Assembly (NCBI RefSeq): GCF_900142995.1
Contig: NZ_FRCR01000010.1
Location: forward strand, 19,991-83,990
Reading direction: 5' to 3'
Source: Caldanaerovirga acetigignens
Lineage (GTDB): Bacteria; Bacillota; Thermosediminibacteria; Thermosediminibacterales; Thermosediminibacteraceae
Length of the DNA stretch: 64,000 nucleotides
Shown here: positions 17,545 through 27,948 of the stretch, piece after piece
Layout of the letters: every line of letters begins with the position of its first letter
How positions within the stretch are numbered: position 1 is the first letter of the stretch
Made by a program: the position numbers and the translations under genes
Notes under the pieces: generated by a model
Databases searched by the model: none
What the model was told of the DNA's origin: nothing
What the model saw: the letters and a program-made list of their open reading frames with translations, nothing else

Positions 17545-18888
17545 CTATATAAAGAGCCTCCTCTGAATAAAATTCGTATATACTTCGCCCCGCCGGAAAA
17601 AGGCGTTGTCCATTATTTTAAGGTGGAAAGAAATATTGGTGGATATACCTTCTATTTTCAACTCTTCTAGAGCCCTCTTCATTCGCAAGATCGCTTCATC
17701 GCGCGAAGGCGCCCAGGCTATAATCTTAGCTATCATAGAGTCGTAAAAAGGAGGGACGACATAGCCGGTATATACGGCCGTGTCAACCCTAATACCAAAC
17801 CCACCCGGAGCATGGTAAAACTGGACCTTGCCCGGCGTTGGAACAAAATTTCTCATAGGGTCTTCAGCATTTATGCGGCATTCAATAGCGTGGCCGTTTA
17901 ACTTTACATCTTCCTGTTTTATTTTTAATTTTTCCCCCGCTGCTATTAGTATCTGCTGTTTTACGAGGTCTATTCCTGTAACCATCTCCGTTACTCCGTG
18001 TTCTACCTGAATCCTGGTATTCATCTCTATGAAATAGTAATTTCCGTTTTTATCCAGAAGAAACTCAATGGTGCCGGCACTGTAATAACCCATAAGTTTT
18101 GCGGCTTTTACGGCATCATTCCCGATTTTTTCTCTTAATTCAGGAGAAAGGGCCGGTGACGGCGCTTCTTCTAGTACTTTCTGGTGCCGCCTTTGTATGG
18201 AACAGTCCCTCTCATAAAGGTGAATAACATTGCCGTGCATATCACCCAAAATCTGGATTTCAATGTGTCTTGGCTCCTCGATGTACTTCTCCAGGTAAAT
18301 CTGCGGGTTACCAAAGGCCGCTTCCGCTTCCTGCCTGGCAAGGGCAACGGACTTCCTAAGCTCTTCCGGGTTTTGAGCAATCCGCATGCCCCTTCCTCCT
18401 CCTCCAGCGGTGGCCTTTATTATGACAGGATACCCTATCTTGCTTGCCACTGATAGTGCATGGTCTTCTTCTTCTATGATTCCTCCAGAACCGGGCACCA
18501 CCGGAATTCCGGCCTTTTCCATTTCCACTTTAGCCGAAGCTTTGTCGCCCATAATCTGTATACAATGGGATGAAGGCCCTATAAAAGCAATCCCGCATGT
18601 CGCACACATTTCTGCAAAATATGCATTTTCAGCCAAAAAACCATATCCCGGATGTATTGCATCGGCTTTTTTTATCTTTGCAGCCGCTATTATATTCTGT
18701 ATATTGAGGTAGCTTTGTGCAGCAGAAGGAGGCCCTATGCACACACTTTCATCGGCCAGTTTAACATGAAGGCTGTCCTTGTCTGCCTCCGAATATACCG
18801 CCACCGTTTTGATGCCTAATTCTTTGCATGCCCGTATTATTCTTACCGCAATCTCTCCTCTGTTAGCAATGAGTACCTTTTTAAACAT
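17545..18888 (-). CDS. Biotin carboxylase subunit (pyruvate carboxylase subunit A / AccC-like)
   Basis: The ~447-residue ATP-grasp enzyme carboxylates biotin using ATP and bicarbonate. It starts [20 protein letters not shown], and has the glycine-rich ATP loop [10 protein letters not shown] (about residues 163-172), the metal and catalytic region [14 protein letters not shown] (about 288-301) and RINAEDP. It follows the carboxyltransferase gene directly. The ATG at 18888 lies 9 nt after GGGAG; a GTG two codons earlier is possible. Pairing with a pyruvate-type carboxyltransferase rather than accA/accD points to a split pyruvate carboxylase. Confidence 0.92.
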   Translation of the reverse strand: MFKKVLIANRGEIAVRIIRACKELGIKTVAVYSEADKDSLHVKLADESVCIGPPSAAQSYLNIQNIIAAAKIKKADAIHPGYGFLAENAYFAEMCATCGIAFIGPSSHCIQIMGDKASAKVEMEKAGIPVVPGSGGIIEEEDHALSVASKIGYPVIIKATAGGGGRGMRIAQNPEELRKSVALARQEAEAAFGNPQIYLEKYIEEPRHIEIQILGDMHGNVIHLYERDCSIQRRHQKVLEEAPSPALSPELREKIGNDAVKAAKLMGYYSAGTIEFLLDKNGNYYFIEMNTRIQVEHGVTEMVTGIDLVKQQILIAAGEKLKIKQEDVKLNGHAIECRINAEDPMRNFVPTPGKVQFYHAPGGFGIRVDTAVYTGYVVPPFYDSMIAKIIAWAPSRDEAILRMKRALEELKIEGISTNISFHLKIMDNAFFRRGEVYTNFIQRRLFI

Positions 18889-18894
18889 CCACAC

Positions 18895-20727
18895 CTACTC
18901 CCTTTCTAGCCTGAAAAGTGTTTGACCATATTCCACCGGGTGGCCGTTTTCCACCAGTATTTCCACTACCCTCCCGGCTACATCAGAAGTTATCTCGTTC
19001 ATTAACTTCATGGCTTCGATTATGCATAAAGTCTGTCCCGGCTTTACCTTGCTCCCAACTTCCACGAAAGGCGGCGCATCAGGGGCTGGTGCCCGGTAAA
19101 AGGTTCCCACCATTGGCGATTTTACTTCTACTATATTAGCAGGGCTCCCTGAATGCTGCACTTTCTCAGGTTTTTCCTCCAAAGCCACTTCTTTTACACT
19201 TTGACTTTGGGTGATATTTCCCCTTTTAATATTTAGTTTTACTCCTTCGCTCTCTATGCTGAGTTCCGTTATACCCGTCTGTTCTAAGGTCTTTATTAAT
19301 TCAGTGATTTTTTTGAGGTCCATACCTTCTTCTTCAACCTCCCTTTCTCTTTTTTCAGCATTTATGTTTTGACGCCCTCCTCCAGGCATGAGTTTGCCTT
19401 CCTTTCGCTTTTCCATGAATTTCTTAGCCACCTGAGGAAAGAGGGCATAAGAAATAACATCCTCTTCGCTCAATGCAAGTCCTTCTATCTCAGCCCTTGC
19501 TTTTTCCATACCGGGTTCCAAATAATCGGCGGGCCTGCCTGTTATAGTTTTTTCGTCCCCTATAACCTTTTTCCTGACCTTTTCATCAATTTCAGCAGGG
19601 GGCCTGCCGTAAAAACCCTTCACATAATTTTTCACTTCTTCCGGAATTATCTTATATCTTTCACCTATCAATACATTTAACACAGCCTGGATTCCCACTA
19701 TCTGGCTTGTAGGAGTAACAAGCGGCGGATACCCCAGTTCGGCCCTGACCTTAGGTATCTCCTCCAACACCTCTTTTAGGCGGTGTTCGGCCTTCTGTTC
19801 CTTAAGCTGGCTCACCAGGTTTGAAATCATCCCGCCGGGAACCTGATGTTCGAAAACCCCCATGTCGGTAAGGCGAGTTACTCCACGTTCAAATCCAAGC
19901 TTACGGCGAAGTTCATCAAAATATTCGGCTATCTCAAACAAAAGATGTATGTCAAGCCCTGTGTCCCATTGGGTCCCCGAGAGAGACCTCACTAAAGTCT
20001 CCACCGGCGGCAGCGAAGCACCAAAGGCAAGAGGAGTAGTTGCAGTATCCACAACGTCGACGCCCGCCCTCACAGCTTCAAGGTAAGCGCCCAAAGCAAG
20101 CCCTCCGATGTAGTGGCTGTGGAGCTGCACAGGCAGCCTTAGCCTTTCCTTGAAAAGCTTGATGAGGTCATAAGCCACAAATGGCGAAAGAAGGCCAGCC
20201 ATGTCCTTTATGCATATCGAATCAACACCCATTTTCTCCAGTTCTAAGGCTACCTCCAAATAATGGTCGATGGTATGCACGGGGCTTATGGTGTACACCA
20301 CCGTCCCTTGGACGTGGGCTCCTTCTCTTTTTGCGATTTTTATCGGAAATTCCATATTTCTCAAGTCGTTTAGTGCATCAAAGATTCGAATGATGTCTAT
20401 TCCGTTTTCTACAGCCTTTCCAATGAATGCTTCCACCACATCGTCCGGATAGTGCCTGTATCCCACCAGTGACTGGCCCCTTAACAGCATCTGGAGGGGA
20501 GTCTTTTTGACGTATTTTTTGATCGTCTTCAGGCGCTCCCATGGGTCCTCATCTAGATACCGAAGGCATACATCGAAAGTCGCACCTCCCCATACTTCTA
20601 AGGAGTGGTATCCTACGCTGTCTATTTTTTCGAGTATGGGAAGCATGTCGCTTAAAGTCATCCTTGTCGCCCACAAACTCTGATGCCCGTCTCTCAAGGT
20701 CACATCAGTAATTCTGACCTTGTTCAC
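18895..20727 (-). CDS. Pyruvate carboxylase subunit B / oxaloacetate decarboxylase alpha-type carboxyltransferase with biotinyl domain
   Basis: This 610-residue protein joins an HMG-CoA-lyase-like TIM barrel ([17 protein letters not shown] at residues 7-23), a conserved carboxyltransferase domain to about residue 460, and a C-terminal biotinyl domain with the biotinylation site EAMKLMNEI near residue 575. The linker (about 470-510) resembles the N-terminus of AccB ([20 protein letters not shown]), so the C-terminal third looks like an AccB fused to the carboxyltransferase. With the adjacent biotin carboxylase it should make oxaloacetate from pyruvate. No sodium-pump beta subunit lies nearby, which favours carboxylation over decarboxylation. 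Confidence 0.9.
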   Translation of the reverse strand: MNKVRITDVTLRDGHQSLWATRMTLSDMLPILEKIDSVGYHSLEVWGGATFDVCLRYLDEDPWERLKTIKKYVKKTPLQMLLRGQSLVGYRHYPDDVVEAFIGKAVENGIDIIRIFDALNDLRNMEFPIKIAKREGAHVQGTVVYTISPVHTIDHYLEVALELEKMGVDSICIKDMAGLLSPFVAYDLIKLFKERLRLPVQLHSHYIGGLALGAYLEAVRAGVDVVDTATTPLAFGASLPPVETLVRSLSGTQWDTGLDIHLLFEIAEYFDELRRKLGFERGVTRLTDMGVFEHQVPGGMISNLVSQLKEQKAEHRLKEVLEEIPKVRAELGYPPLVTPTSQIVGIQAVLNVLIGERYKIIPEEVKNYVKGFYGRPPAEIDEKVRKKVIGDEKTITGRPADYLEPGMEKARAEIEGLALSEEDVISYALFPQVAKKFMEKRKEGKLMPGGGRQNINAEKREREVEEEGMDLKKITELIKTLEQTGITELSIESEGVKLNIKRGNITQSQSVKEVALEEKPEKVQHSGSPANIVEVKSPMVGTFYRAPAPDAPPFVEVGSKVKPGQTLCIIEAMKLMNEITSDVAGRVVEILVENGHPVEYGQTLFRLERE

Positions 20728-20788
20728 AACCCTATCCCCCCTGATCGATTCTGAATTTTCATGAATAATGCATAAAATTATTTTTGTA

Positions 20789-20817
20789 ATTATACATTAA
20801 TACCGAATTATTGTCAA
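20789..20817 (-). promoter_or_regulatory. Promoter of the split pyruvate carboxylase operon
   Basis: On the minus strand a consensus TTGACA (20812-20817), 17-bp spacer and TATAAT (20789-20794), about 55 bp before the start codon. Confidence 0.85.
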
Positions 20818-20845
20818 TTATATTAAAAATTTCATTCGGAAATAA

Positions 20846-20873
20846 TAAAAAACCCTTCGAACCAGCGAAGGGC
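20846..20873 (-). terminator. Terminator of the yaaL-bofA unit
   Basis: On the minus strand CCCTTCG and CGAAGGG form a 7-bp stem with a 6-nt loop, followed by six T residues. Confidence 0.8.
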
Positions 20874-20894
20874 AGTCTGGACCTATTATAGCCT

Positions 20895-21164
20895 TTATAG
20901 GATATTTTTCAGCGCAATCAAAAGCACCACCCCGGGAATTCCTAATAAACCAACAATTAACGCGTTGATCGGATTTATAGCAATGTGAAGTCCCACGTAA
21001 CTTCCTATAAAGTTCAGGAGGACCAGTACAAGGCCACCTACTACTGCATTGTAAACCAACTTTAATACCAGCCTTATTGGCCCTAAAAGCATCCTGCCTA
21101 TGGCGTAGAGCATCAAAAGCCCAAACGCATAGGCCAGAATCGCCCATAAGTCAATTTGATTCAC
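20895..21164 (-). CDS. bofA: BofA-family sporulation membrane protein
   Basis: In Bacillus BofA inhibits SpoIVFB, the protease that activates sigma-K. The ~89-residue product has two hydrophobic segments and the conserved tail AINPINALIVGLLGIPGVVLL. A GTG at 21173 is in frame, but the GTG at 21164 sits better relative to GGAGAGG and is chosen. It follows yaaL, the usual arrangement. Its presence supports endospore formation. Confidence 0.88.
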   Translation of the reverse strand: MNQIDLWAILAYAFGLLMLYAIGRMLLGPIRLVLKLVYNAVVGGLVLVLLNFIGSYVGLHIAINPINALIVGLLGIPGVVLLIALKNIL

Positions 21165-21200
21165 GGCCTCCACCTCTCCGGGCTTTTTTGTACATACTTA

Positions 21201-21473
21201 TTACTGTTTCCCAGAGGTTATGCCCTGTTCCCGTGCTTTTTTTAAAAGGTAAATGAATTTTCTCCTTGCCGCCTCCATTGTATAAATAGCATGGTCCACC
21301 AGGTCCGGGTCCGTCACACACTGGAAATATTTTTCCGCTGTCAAAAGCTCCTCATGGGCTTTTTTAACTTCGTCGCTCAGAGAAAACTCCTGGGGCTTTA
21401 CGGTGCCATCCTGGTCTTCTAGCAAAAAAGATGAGAGTTCCGAAAAAAATCTGGCAATATCCTCCATCTTCAA
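21201..21473 (-). CDS. YaaL-like DUF2508 protein
   Basis: This ~90-residue soluble helical protein matches DUF2508/YaaL through HEELLTAEKYFQCVTDPDLV and AIYTMEAARRKFIYLLKKAR. Function is unknown; in Bacillus it lies between recR and bofA. The TTG at 21473 is chosen because GAGGTGG lies 5 nt upstream, whereas a longer ORF from 21503 puts that site within the coding region. Here recR is separated from it by a transporter gene on the other strand. Confidence 0.82.
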   Translation of the reverse strand: MKMEDIARFFSELSSFLLEDQDGTVKPQEFSLSDEVKKAHEELLTAEKYFQCVTDPDLVDHAIYTMEAARRKFIYLLKKAREQGITSGKQ

Positions 21474-21647
21474 AGCAACCACCTCTTTTGAAATTTTAAC
21501 CATATTTTTTAGGTTTTATTCCGGTGGTTGGCAAAAAGTGGGATTATCCCCAGGATCGCCGATGACGGAACTGTAATAAAAAAAGGAAACGTGGAAAATC
21601 CGGCGAATATTATAACGTTGATTATTTATTTTCAGGAGGTCATTAAA

Positions 21648-22235
21648 ATGCCTAATTTCATTGCCTTTTTATCCTACGCCCTCATAAACACCTTTACTCC
21701 GGGGCCGAACAATATCTTATCGATGACTTTCGCGACAAATATGGGGTTCAAAAAAACCTTCAAGTTCATTTTGGGAGTAGCCGCCGGATTCACGGTGGTA
21801 ATGATAATTTGCAACTACTTTAACCTCTTCCTTTTTTCTGCCGTACCTATTACGGGGGAAATTATGAAAATTTTCGGTGCAATATATATAATTTATCTTG
21901 CGGTGAAGATATTAAGAAGCAATTCGGATGAAAATAATTCACTTATGGAAAAAAGCAGTTCCTTTGGCGCGGGTCTCCTGCTACAATTTTTCAACCCCAA
22001 AGTCATCCTCTACGGTATAACCGTAACCTCGAGTTTCATAACGCCTTACTACAAATCGAATCTTTCGATCATATTGTTTTCCCTTTTTCTTGCATTTCTG
22101 AGCTTTCTTTCGACATGTTCCTGGGCCTTATTCGGCACTGCATTCCAACGAATACTTAAAAGGCACCATGCCGCATTTAATGCGTTAATGGCAATTCTCC
22201 TGCTTTACACCGCTTTTTCCATCTTAAAATCTTAG
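21648..22235 (+). CDS. LysE/RhtB-family exporter
   Basis: This 195-residue membrane protein has about five to six hydrophobic helices and the N-terminal LysE-family signature NTFTPGPNNILSM (residues 14-26). Members export amino acids or similar small metabolites. The ATG at 21648 is 6 nt after AGGAGGT; the open frame upstream to 21528 has no ribosome binding site. It is the only plus-strand gene between 13 and 44 kb and splits the usual recR-yaaL order, so it may be a later insertion. Confidence 0.85.
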   Translation: MPNFIAFLSYALINTFTPGPNNILSMTFATNMGFKKTFKFILGVAAGFTVVMIICNYFNLFLFSAVPITGEIMKIFGAIYIIYLAVKILRSNSDENNSLMEKSSSFGAGLLLQFFNPKVILYGITVTSSFITPYYKSNLSIILFSLFLAFLSFLSTCSWALFGTAFQRILKRHHAAFNALMAILLLYTAFSILKS

Positions 22236-22273
22236 CCCTGAATTTTGCAGCAGACTTTCATGTCATATCTATA

Positions 22274-22300
22274 GAAAAAGAGCACTATTCTTTGTGCTCA
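22274..22300 (-). terminator. Terminator after recR
   Basis: On the minus strand GAGCAC and GTGCTC enclose an 8-nt loop, followed by TTTTTC. It lies between two converging genes and may partly serve the LysE gene too. Confidence 0.7.
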
Positions 22301-22320
22301 TTTAATAGAATATCTTTTCC

Positions 22321-22917
22321 CTATATTTCCCTTCTACCTTCCAGCGCTTTCGCAAGGGTTATCTCGTCTGCATAGTCAAGGTCCCCGCCCACCGGCAGGC
22401 CGTGGGCTATGCGCGTAACTTTGAGCCCCAGGGGTTTTAAAAGCCTTGCAATATAAAGCGCCGTTGCCTCGCCTTCCACATCAGGGTTGGTAGCAATTAT
22501 TACCTCCTTTACACCGGAGGGAACCCTGGCAAGAAGCTCCTTTATCCTTATATCATCAGGACCTATACCCTCAAGGGGTGATATGACGCCGTGCAACACG
22601 TGATACAGCCCTTTGTAGTCCCTCGTTTTTTCCACCGCCACCACGTCCTTGGGCTCTTCCACCACCATTATTGTAGTCTTATCCCTGTGCGAGGCGCTGC
22701 ATATACTGCATGGGTCTACATCGGTAAAATTCCCACAGACAGAACAGTATACTATGGATTCTTTTGCGTTGGTTATAGCCTGGACGAGGTTTGCCACCCT
22801 TTCTTTCGACATCTTCAGTATGTAAAAAGTAAGCCTCTGAGCCGTCTTAGGCCCTATGCCTGGCAGTCGCGAGAGTTCATCTATAAGCCGGGCTATAGGC
22901 TGTGCGTAATACGCCAT
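22321..22917 (-). CDS. recR: RecR recombination-mediator protein
   Basis: RecR loads RecA at gaps with RecO/RecF. The 198-residue protein shows the N-terminal helix-hairpin-helix ([15 protein letters not shown], residues 15-29), a four-cysteine zinc finger (CSVC...CSIC, about 57-71) and a Toprim domain ([12 protein letters not shown] to [20 protein letters not shown]). It is last in dnaX-ybaB-recR, with 12 bp to ybaB and a terminator after it. Confidence 0.97.
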   Translation of the reverse strand: MAYYAQPIARLIDELSRLPGIGPKTAQRLTFYILKMSKERVANLVQAITNAKESIVYCSVCGNFTDVDPCSICSASHRDKTTIMVVEEPKDVVAVEKTRDYKGLYHVLHGVISPLEGIGPDDIRIKELLARVPSGVKEVIIATNPDVEGEATALYIARLLKPLGLKVTRIAHGLPVGGDLDYADEITLAKALEGRREI

Positions 22918-22929
22918 ATAAATCCTTCC

Positions 22930-23259
22930 CTAAAAGAGCCCCGGTATATTGAGGCCTCCGGTGAGTTTTGCCATTTCGCTCGTCACCATTTCTTCAGCTT
23001 TCTGCAGGGCTTCGTTGACAGCAGCAAGGATCAAATCTTCCAACATCTCCACATCCTCCGGGTCCACTACCTCCGGCTTAATCTTTACTTCCACAAGTTC
23101 TTTTCTGCCATTGGCCACCACCTTTACTGCGCCACCGCCTGCTGTCGCTTCTACGGTCCTTTCTTTGAGTTCCTCCTGGAGCTTTGCCATCTCTTCTTGC
23201 ATCTTTTGGACTTGCTTCATCAACTTATTTACATTTCCCATACCGCCGAAATTTTTCAT
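22930..23259 (-). CDS. ybaB: YbaB/EbfC nucleoid-associated protein
   Basis: This 109-residue DNA-binding protein has an N-terminal coiled coil ([20 protein letters not shown]) and the core [20 protein letters not shown] with [11 protein letters not shown]. The ATG follows GGAGGT by 8 nt. Its position between dnaX and recR is the standard bacterial arrangement. Confidence 0.95.
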   Translation of the reverse strand: MKNFGGMGNVNKLMKQVQKMQEEMAKLQEELKERTVEATAGGGAVKVVANGRKELVEVKIKPEVVDPEDVEMLEDLILAAVNEALQKAEEMVTSEMAKLTGGLNIPGLF

Positions 23260-23284
23260 AAGCGCATACCTCCATTATTAATTA

Positions 23285-25066
23285 TTAATCTTCCAGTTCC
23301 ACCAGGTCCTCGCCGAAAAGCTCGACGGCGCTTCTTATAAATTCCTCATCGGACACATCTTCATCCTTCGATGCGGCTACCTCTTCATTTTTTTTTAATC
23401 CTTTTATTATAGCTTCCAATCCAGTAACGCTTCTAATCCCTTCTTCTATCAATTTTTTCTGCATCTCGATAAGGGTCTTATGCCCGTCGTAGCCTCCAAA
23501 CGAAAGCACAAGCATTCCATTTTTCATATCGATAGGTTCAACCCTGCATTCCCTCATGACGTTTACCAAGGCCATCTTTCCGGACTTTTCTAATTCTTTC
23601 AACACGTCCTGCCACATTGCCTTTAATTTCTCTAAAGCCATGTCATCTCCTTGCCCCTGCCTCTCCGGGTTTTCCGCGGCTTTCTCCCCCGGCGAATTTC
23701 CCATCTCAATTGGTATGCTTTTAGAAAATTCTCCTTTCGCGCTTATCTTGGCCGCTTCAATATTTTTCCCTGCCGCATCTTCTTCTGCTTTTTTTGCATC
23801 TTTCCCCTTTATTATGCATTCTTCCTCAGCATCATCATTCAACGTTTCAGATGCTTCATTTTCTTTTTCCTGTTCCAAGCGTGCTGGGTTTTCTATAAGC
23901 TCTTTCAATCTTCTTTCCAGATCTTCAATCCTTTCTTCCAAAACTGCAAGTCTCGCAATTTCTCCTGTATTCCCCGTCCAAAGCTCCGGCATGGCAAGTT
24001 TTACCATGGCTGCTTCCAACAAGATCCTCGGCTGGGAGGCCCACCGCACATCGCCGGCAGCTTTTTTTAACAGGTCCAATGAATTTAGAATTTCTTCTAT
24101 AGAATAAATCTTTGTCAACGCTTTAAGGCTGTCATAATCTTCATCGGTCAAGTCGACGAGTTCCCGGCTTGCGCCTATCTCCACCATCAGCATATTCCTG
24201 TAAAGAGTCATCAGATCGTCCACAAAGCGCATGAGGTCTTTGCCGCTTTCTACTACTTCTTCAATTACATCTAAAATCCTGCCAGGATTCCTTTCCTTTG
24301 CAGCTTTCGCTATATCTATCAAAAGGTCATCGCCCACCGCACCGAAAAGAGAAAGCGCATCTTCAAATGTAAGTCTGTTTCCGCCATAAGAAAGGGCTTT
24401 GTCGAGCAAGCTCAGGGCATCCCGCATGGACCCTTGGGAATTTCTCGCAATAAAGGCAAGAGCTCTCTCGTCGGCCTCAATGCCGTTTTCCTTTGCAATC
24501 CTCTTCAGATGAGGAAGCATTTCCCGTCCCTGAACTCTCTTAAAATCAAATCTCATGCACCGCGACAAAATCGTAGCGGGAAGCTTGTTTGGCTCTGTGG
24601 TTGCCAGAATGAAGACCACGTGACGAGGCGGTTCTTCTAGAGTCTTCAAAAGAGCATTGAAAGCCTCAGTAGTAAGCATGTGCACCTCGTCGATTATATA
24701 AACCCTGTAGCGCCCTTCAGAAGGCGGAAAATTCACCCGTTCTCTCAGGACCCTGATGTCATCTATTCCCCTGTTAGACGCGGCGTCCATTTCGATGACA
24801 TCCATCATGGCCCCTTCATTTATGGCGGTGCAATTCTTGCATCGGTTGCAGGGTGTGTCTGTAGGGCCTTGCTCGCAATTCAAGGCTTTTGCCAAAACCC
24901 TGGCTGTGCTCGTTTTCCCCGTACCCCTCATGCCACAAAAAAGGTAGGCATGTCCTATTTTCCCTGACTTCAGCTGGTTTTTTAAAGTCTTGACAATGGC
25001 TTCCTGCCCCACGATTTCATCGAAATCCTTTGGCCTGTACTTCCTGTAAAGGGCTACATAAGCCAT
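23285..25066 (-). CDS. dnaX: DNA polymerase III subunits gamma and tau
   Basis: This is the clamp-loader ATPase. The ~593-residue protein has Walker A GMRGTGKTSTARVLAKAL (near residue 44), a zinc module (C...CNRCKNC), Walker B IIDEVHML and the SRC motif ILSRCMRFDF. The C-terminal third is charged, low in complexity (EKENEASETLNDDAEEE) and then a tau-like domain. The ATG at 25066 (MAYVALYRKYRP) follows GAGGGGA; a TTG six codons earlier is unlikely. No obvious frameshift site for gamma was examined in detail. Confidence 0.96.
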   Translation of the reverse strand: MAYVALYRKYRPKDFDEIVGQEAIVKTLKNQLKSGKIGHAYLFCGMRGTGKTSTARVLAKALNCEQGPTDTPCNRCKNCTAINEGAMMDVIEMDAASNRGIDDIRVLRERVNFPPSEGRYRVYIIDEVHMLTTEAFNALLKTLEEPPRHVVFILATTEPNKLPATILSRCMRFDFKRVQGREMLPHLKRIAKENGIEADERALAFIARNSQGSMRDALSLLDKALSYGGNRLTFEDALSLFGAVGDDLLIDIAKAAKERNPGRILDVIEEVVESGKDLMRFVDDLMTLYRNMLMVEIGASRELVDLTDEDYDSLKALTKIYSIEEILNSLDLLKKAAGDVRWASQPRILLEAAMVKLAMPELWTGNTGEIARLAVLEERIEDLERRLKELIENPARLEQEKENEASETLNDDAEEECIIKGKDAKKAEEDAAGKNIEAAKISAKGEFSKSIPIEMGNSPGEKAAENPERQGQGDDMALEKLKAMWQDVLKELEKSGKMALVNVMRECRVEPIDMKNGMLVLSFGGYDGHKTLIEMQKKLIEEGIRSVTGLEAIIKGLKKNEEVAASKDEDVSDEEFIRSAVELFGEDLVELED

Positions 25067-25101
25067 GGAAAATCCCCTCGACAATAATTTCCGGATATTT
25101 C

Positions 25102-25130
25102 AAAAGCCGCCGAAGCTATCCGGCGGCTTA
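25102..25130 (-). terminator. Terminator of the SRP RNA gene
   Basis: On the minus strand AAGCCGCCG and CGGCGGCTT pair over an 8-nt loop and end in TTTTG, just after the 3' end of the RNA. Confidence 0.85.
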
Positions 25131-25137
25131 AAATTTT

Positions 25138-25406
25138 GGCCGTGCACCCTCCGTCGATTTTTCCCTCCGGGCGATACTGAGACAGTTAGCTCCGACTAGG
25201 CAACCCCGCGGCACATGGAAGGGCTTCCTTACCGTTGCTTCCTTCCGGACCTGGCGGGGTTCGGAAGTTTCCATTGCGCGGGACCCGGTCGTCCTCGCCA
25301 CTTATCCCAGCCGGACCCCACAGGGAAGAAACCTCGGGAGGGAATTCGACCCCACTACAGCGGATTGTGGGTGCAGGGCACCGCTACCTCCCCGTCTAGC
25401 ACGGCC
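25138..25406 (-). ncRNA. ffs: Signal recognition particle RNA, large bacterial form
   Basis: The minus strand contains the conserved domain IV segment CCAGGTCCGGAAGGAAGCAA with the GGTAAGG that pairs across it. The two ends are complementary (GGCCGTGC at the 5' end, GCACGGCC at the 3' end), giving a ~269-nt molecule with an Alu-like region, as in Bacillus and many Clostridia. It lies just upstream of dnaX, a common location. The exact 5' end could be up to ~25 nt longer, given the promoter position. Confidence 0.93.
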
Positions 25407-25436
25407 AAATTCTTCTGCAGATATTCTGCAAAGTCT

Positions 25437-25465
25437 ATTATACTACCTTTATCGAAAAATAGCAA
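25437..25465 (-). promoter_or_regulatory. Promoter of the SRP RNA gene
   Basis: On the minus strand TTGCTA (25460-25465), 17 bp, TATAAT (25437-25442). It overlaps the 3' flank of the arsC-like gene. Confidence 0.7.
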
Positions 25466-25476
25466 GGCAACGTTTT

Positions 25477-25887
25477 TTACAGTGAAATTTCGCCATTTTT
25501 AATCCTTCTTGCCAAATCTTTCACTTTCTCTTCGATTATCCTTGCGGTTTTTTCGAATTCCTCTTCCCCTTTTCCCGTCGGGTCTTCCAGGCCCCAGTCC
25601 TCCACGTGCTTTGCCGGAAGGTAAGGACAGTTCACGTTGCAACCCATTTTTATCGCTATATCAATTTTAGGAAGTTCGTTCAATAATTTCGGGTACTGGT
25701 CTTTTTCCATATCAACCCCATAAAGTTTTTTAATGATTTTTACAGCATCCGGATTAATCTGCGATTTAATTTCCGTTCCAGCGGAATAAGCTTCGAAAAC
25801 ATCCGATGCATAAAGCCTAGCTATAGCTTCCGCCATCTGGGACCTGCACGAATTATGGACGCAGACAAAGGCCACTTTGGGTTTCAT
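25477..25887 (-). CDS. arsC: ArsC-type arsenate reductase / low-molecular-weight phosphatase fold protein
   Basis: The 136-residue protein begins KVAFVCVHNSCRSQMAEAIA, the Cx5R phosphate/arsenate loop (Cys9 to Arg15). It also has GCNVNCPYLP, a second and third cysteine pair as used for the relay in thioredoxin-coupled arsenate reductases, and DWGLEDPTG, the conserved acid loop. No other ars gene is nearby, so the substrate might be arsenate or a phosphotyrosine. A ~145-nt leader separates it from its promoter. Confidence 0.85.
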   Translation of the reverse strand: MKPKVAFVCVHNSCRSQMAEAIARLYASDVFEAYSAGTEIKSQINPDAVKIIKKLYGVDMEKDQYPKLLNELPKIDIAIKMGCNVNCPYLPAKHVEDWGLEDPTGKGEEEFEKTARIIEEKVKDLARRIKNGEISL

Positions 25888-26033
25888 TTCTCCACCCTTT
25901 CGTCAATCAATTTAAGCATTTCCATCCTTTACAATCATAGTAGTTCAGACAATCTTCATAAGTGGAGGCCTTCCCTTCGTTTCAGGGCTTGGCTTAATTA
26001 ATACTCCTCCCTGGAACTTTAAAACTTAATTTT

Positions 26034-26062
26034 ATTATACACCTTTCGCTCTTTATTTCCAA
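26034..26062 (-). promoter_or_regulatory. Promoter of the arsC-like gene
   Basis: On the minus strand TTGGAA (26057-26062), 17 bp, TATAAT (26034-26039). The leader 25888-26030 contains no gene that I can support. Confidence 0.6.
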
Positions 26063-26065
26063 CAA

Positions 26066-26096
26066 ACTAAACAAGGCAGATGAAATCCATCTGCCG
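26066..26096 (-). terminator. Terminator of the PTS operon
   Basis: On the minus strand GGCAGATG and CATCTGCC enclose a 5-nt loop, followed by TTGTTTAG. The U tract is interrupted, so its strength is moderate. Confidence 0.6.
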
Positions 26097-26123
26097 TATT
26101 TCCCGAATTGGTACAAATAATCT

Positions 26124-26450
26124 TTATTCTCCTATTCTGCCATTTTTAAAAACTATTTCGTACAAACCTATCATCTCTTCTACTAAGTCTTTCGCCAACA
26201 TAGCATTCATTAAATGGTCTTGAGCATGTATCAAAAGTAGGGAAATCTCTTGCCTTTCTCCCTGCACTTCTTTTTGTATCAACTCTGTCTGGACGTGATG
26301 GGCTTCGATGATTTCTTCTCCTGCCTTATTAATGCAATTTTTAGCCTCATCAAAATCCCCGTTCCTTGCATGTTTCAAGGCCTCAAAACAGAAACTTCGT
26401 GCATTACCTGCACGAGATATTATGGTAAAGACTATTTGTTCAGGGCTCAT
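26124..26450 (-). CDS. celC: PTS lactose/cellobiose-type EIIA component
   Basis: This small (~108 residue) all-helical EIIA accepts phosphate from HPr. The active-site histidine lies in LLLIHAQDHLM (about residue 75) and the metal-binding Asp in AQDH follows. The ATG at 26450 is 7 nt after AGGAGG; the GTG one codon upstream is less well placed. It is the last gene in EIIB-EIIC-bgl-EIIA. Confidence 0.92.
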   Translation of the reverse strand: MSPEQIVFTIISRAGNARSFCFEALKHARNGDFDEAKNCINKAGEEIIEAHHVQTELIQKEVQGERQEISLLLIHAQDHLMNAMLAKDLVEEMIGLYEIVFKNGRIGE

Positions 26451-26484
26451 CACTCATCCTCCTATTTCCCAGCTAAATATTTTA

Positions 26485-26526
26485 GGCAGCCGGTCTTTTG
26501 ATTCGACCGGCTGCTTTTTTATTTTT
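26485..26526. terminator. Strong hairpin between bglA and the EIIA gene
   Basis: GCAGCCGGTC (26486-26495) and GACCGGCTGC (26505-26514) form a 10-bp stem with a 9-nt loop. A T run follows on the plus strand, so the U tract faces against the operon. On the minus strand it is a stem without U tract, better read as an intercistronic processing or stability hairpin. Confidence 0.6.
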
Positions 26527-26532
26527 CAAATA

Positions 26533-27936
<1,404 letters not shown>

Positions 27937-27948
27937 TTAAAATCCTCC

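Noticed and set aside
21528..21647. Extended N-terminus of the LysE-type gene
   Set aside because: The first 40 codons have no ribosome binding site and are not hydrophobic, while the ATG at 21648 follows AGGAGGT and starts at the conserved family N-terminus.
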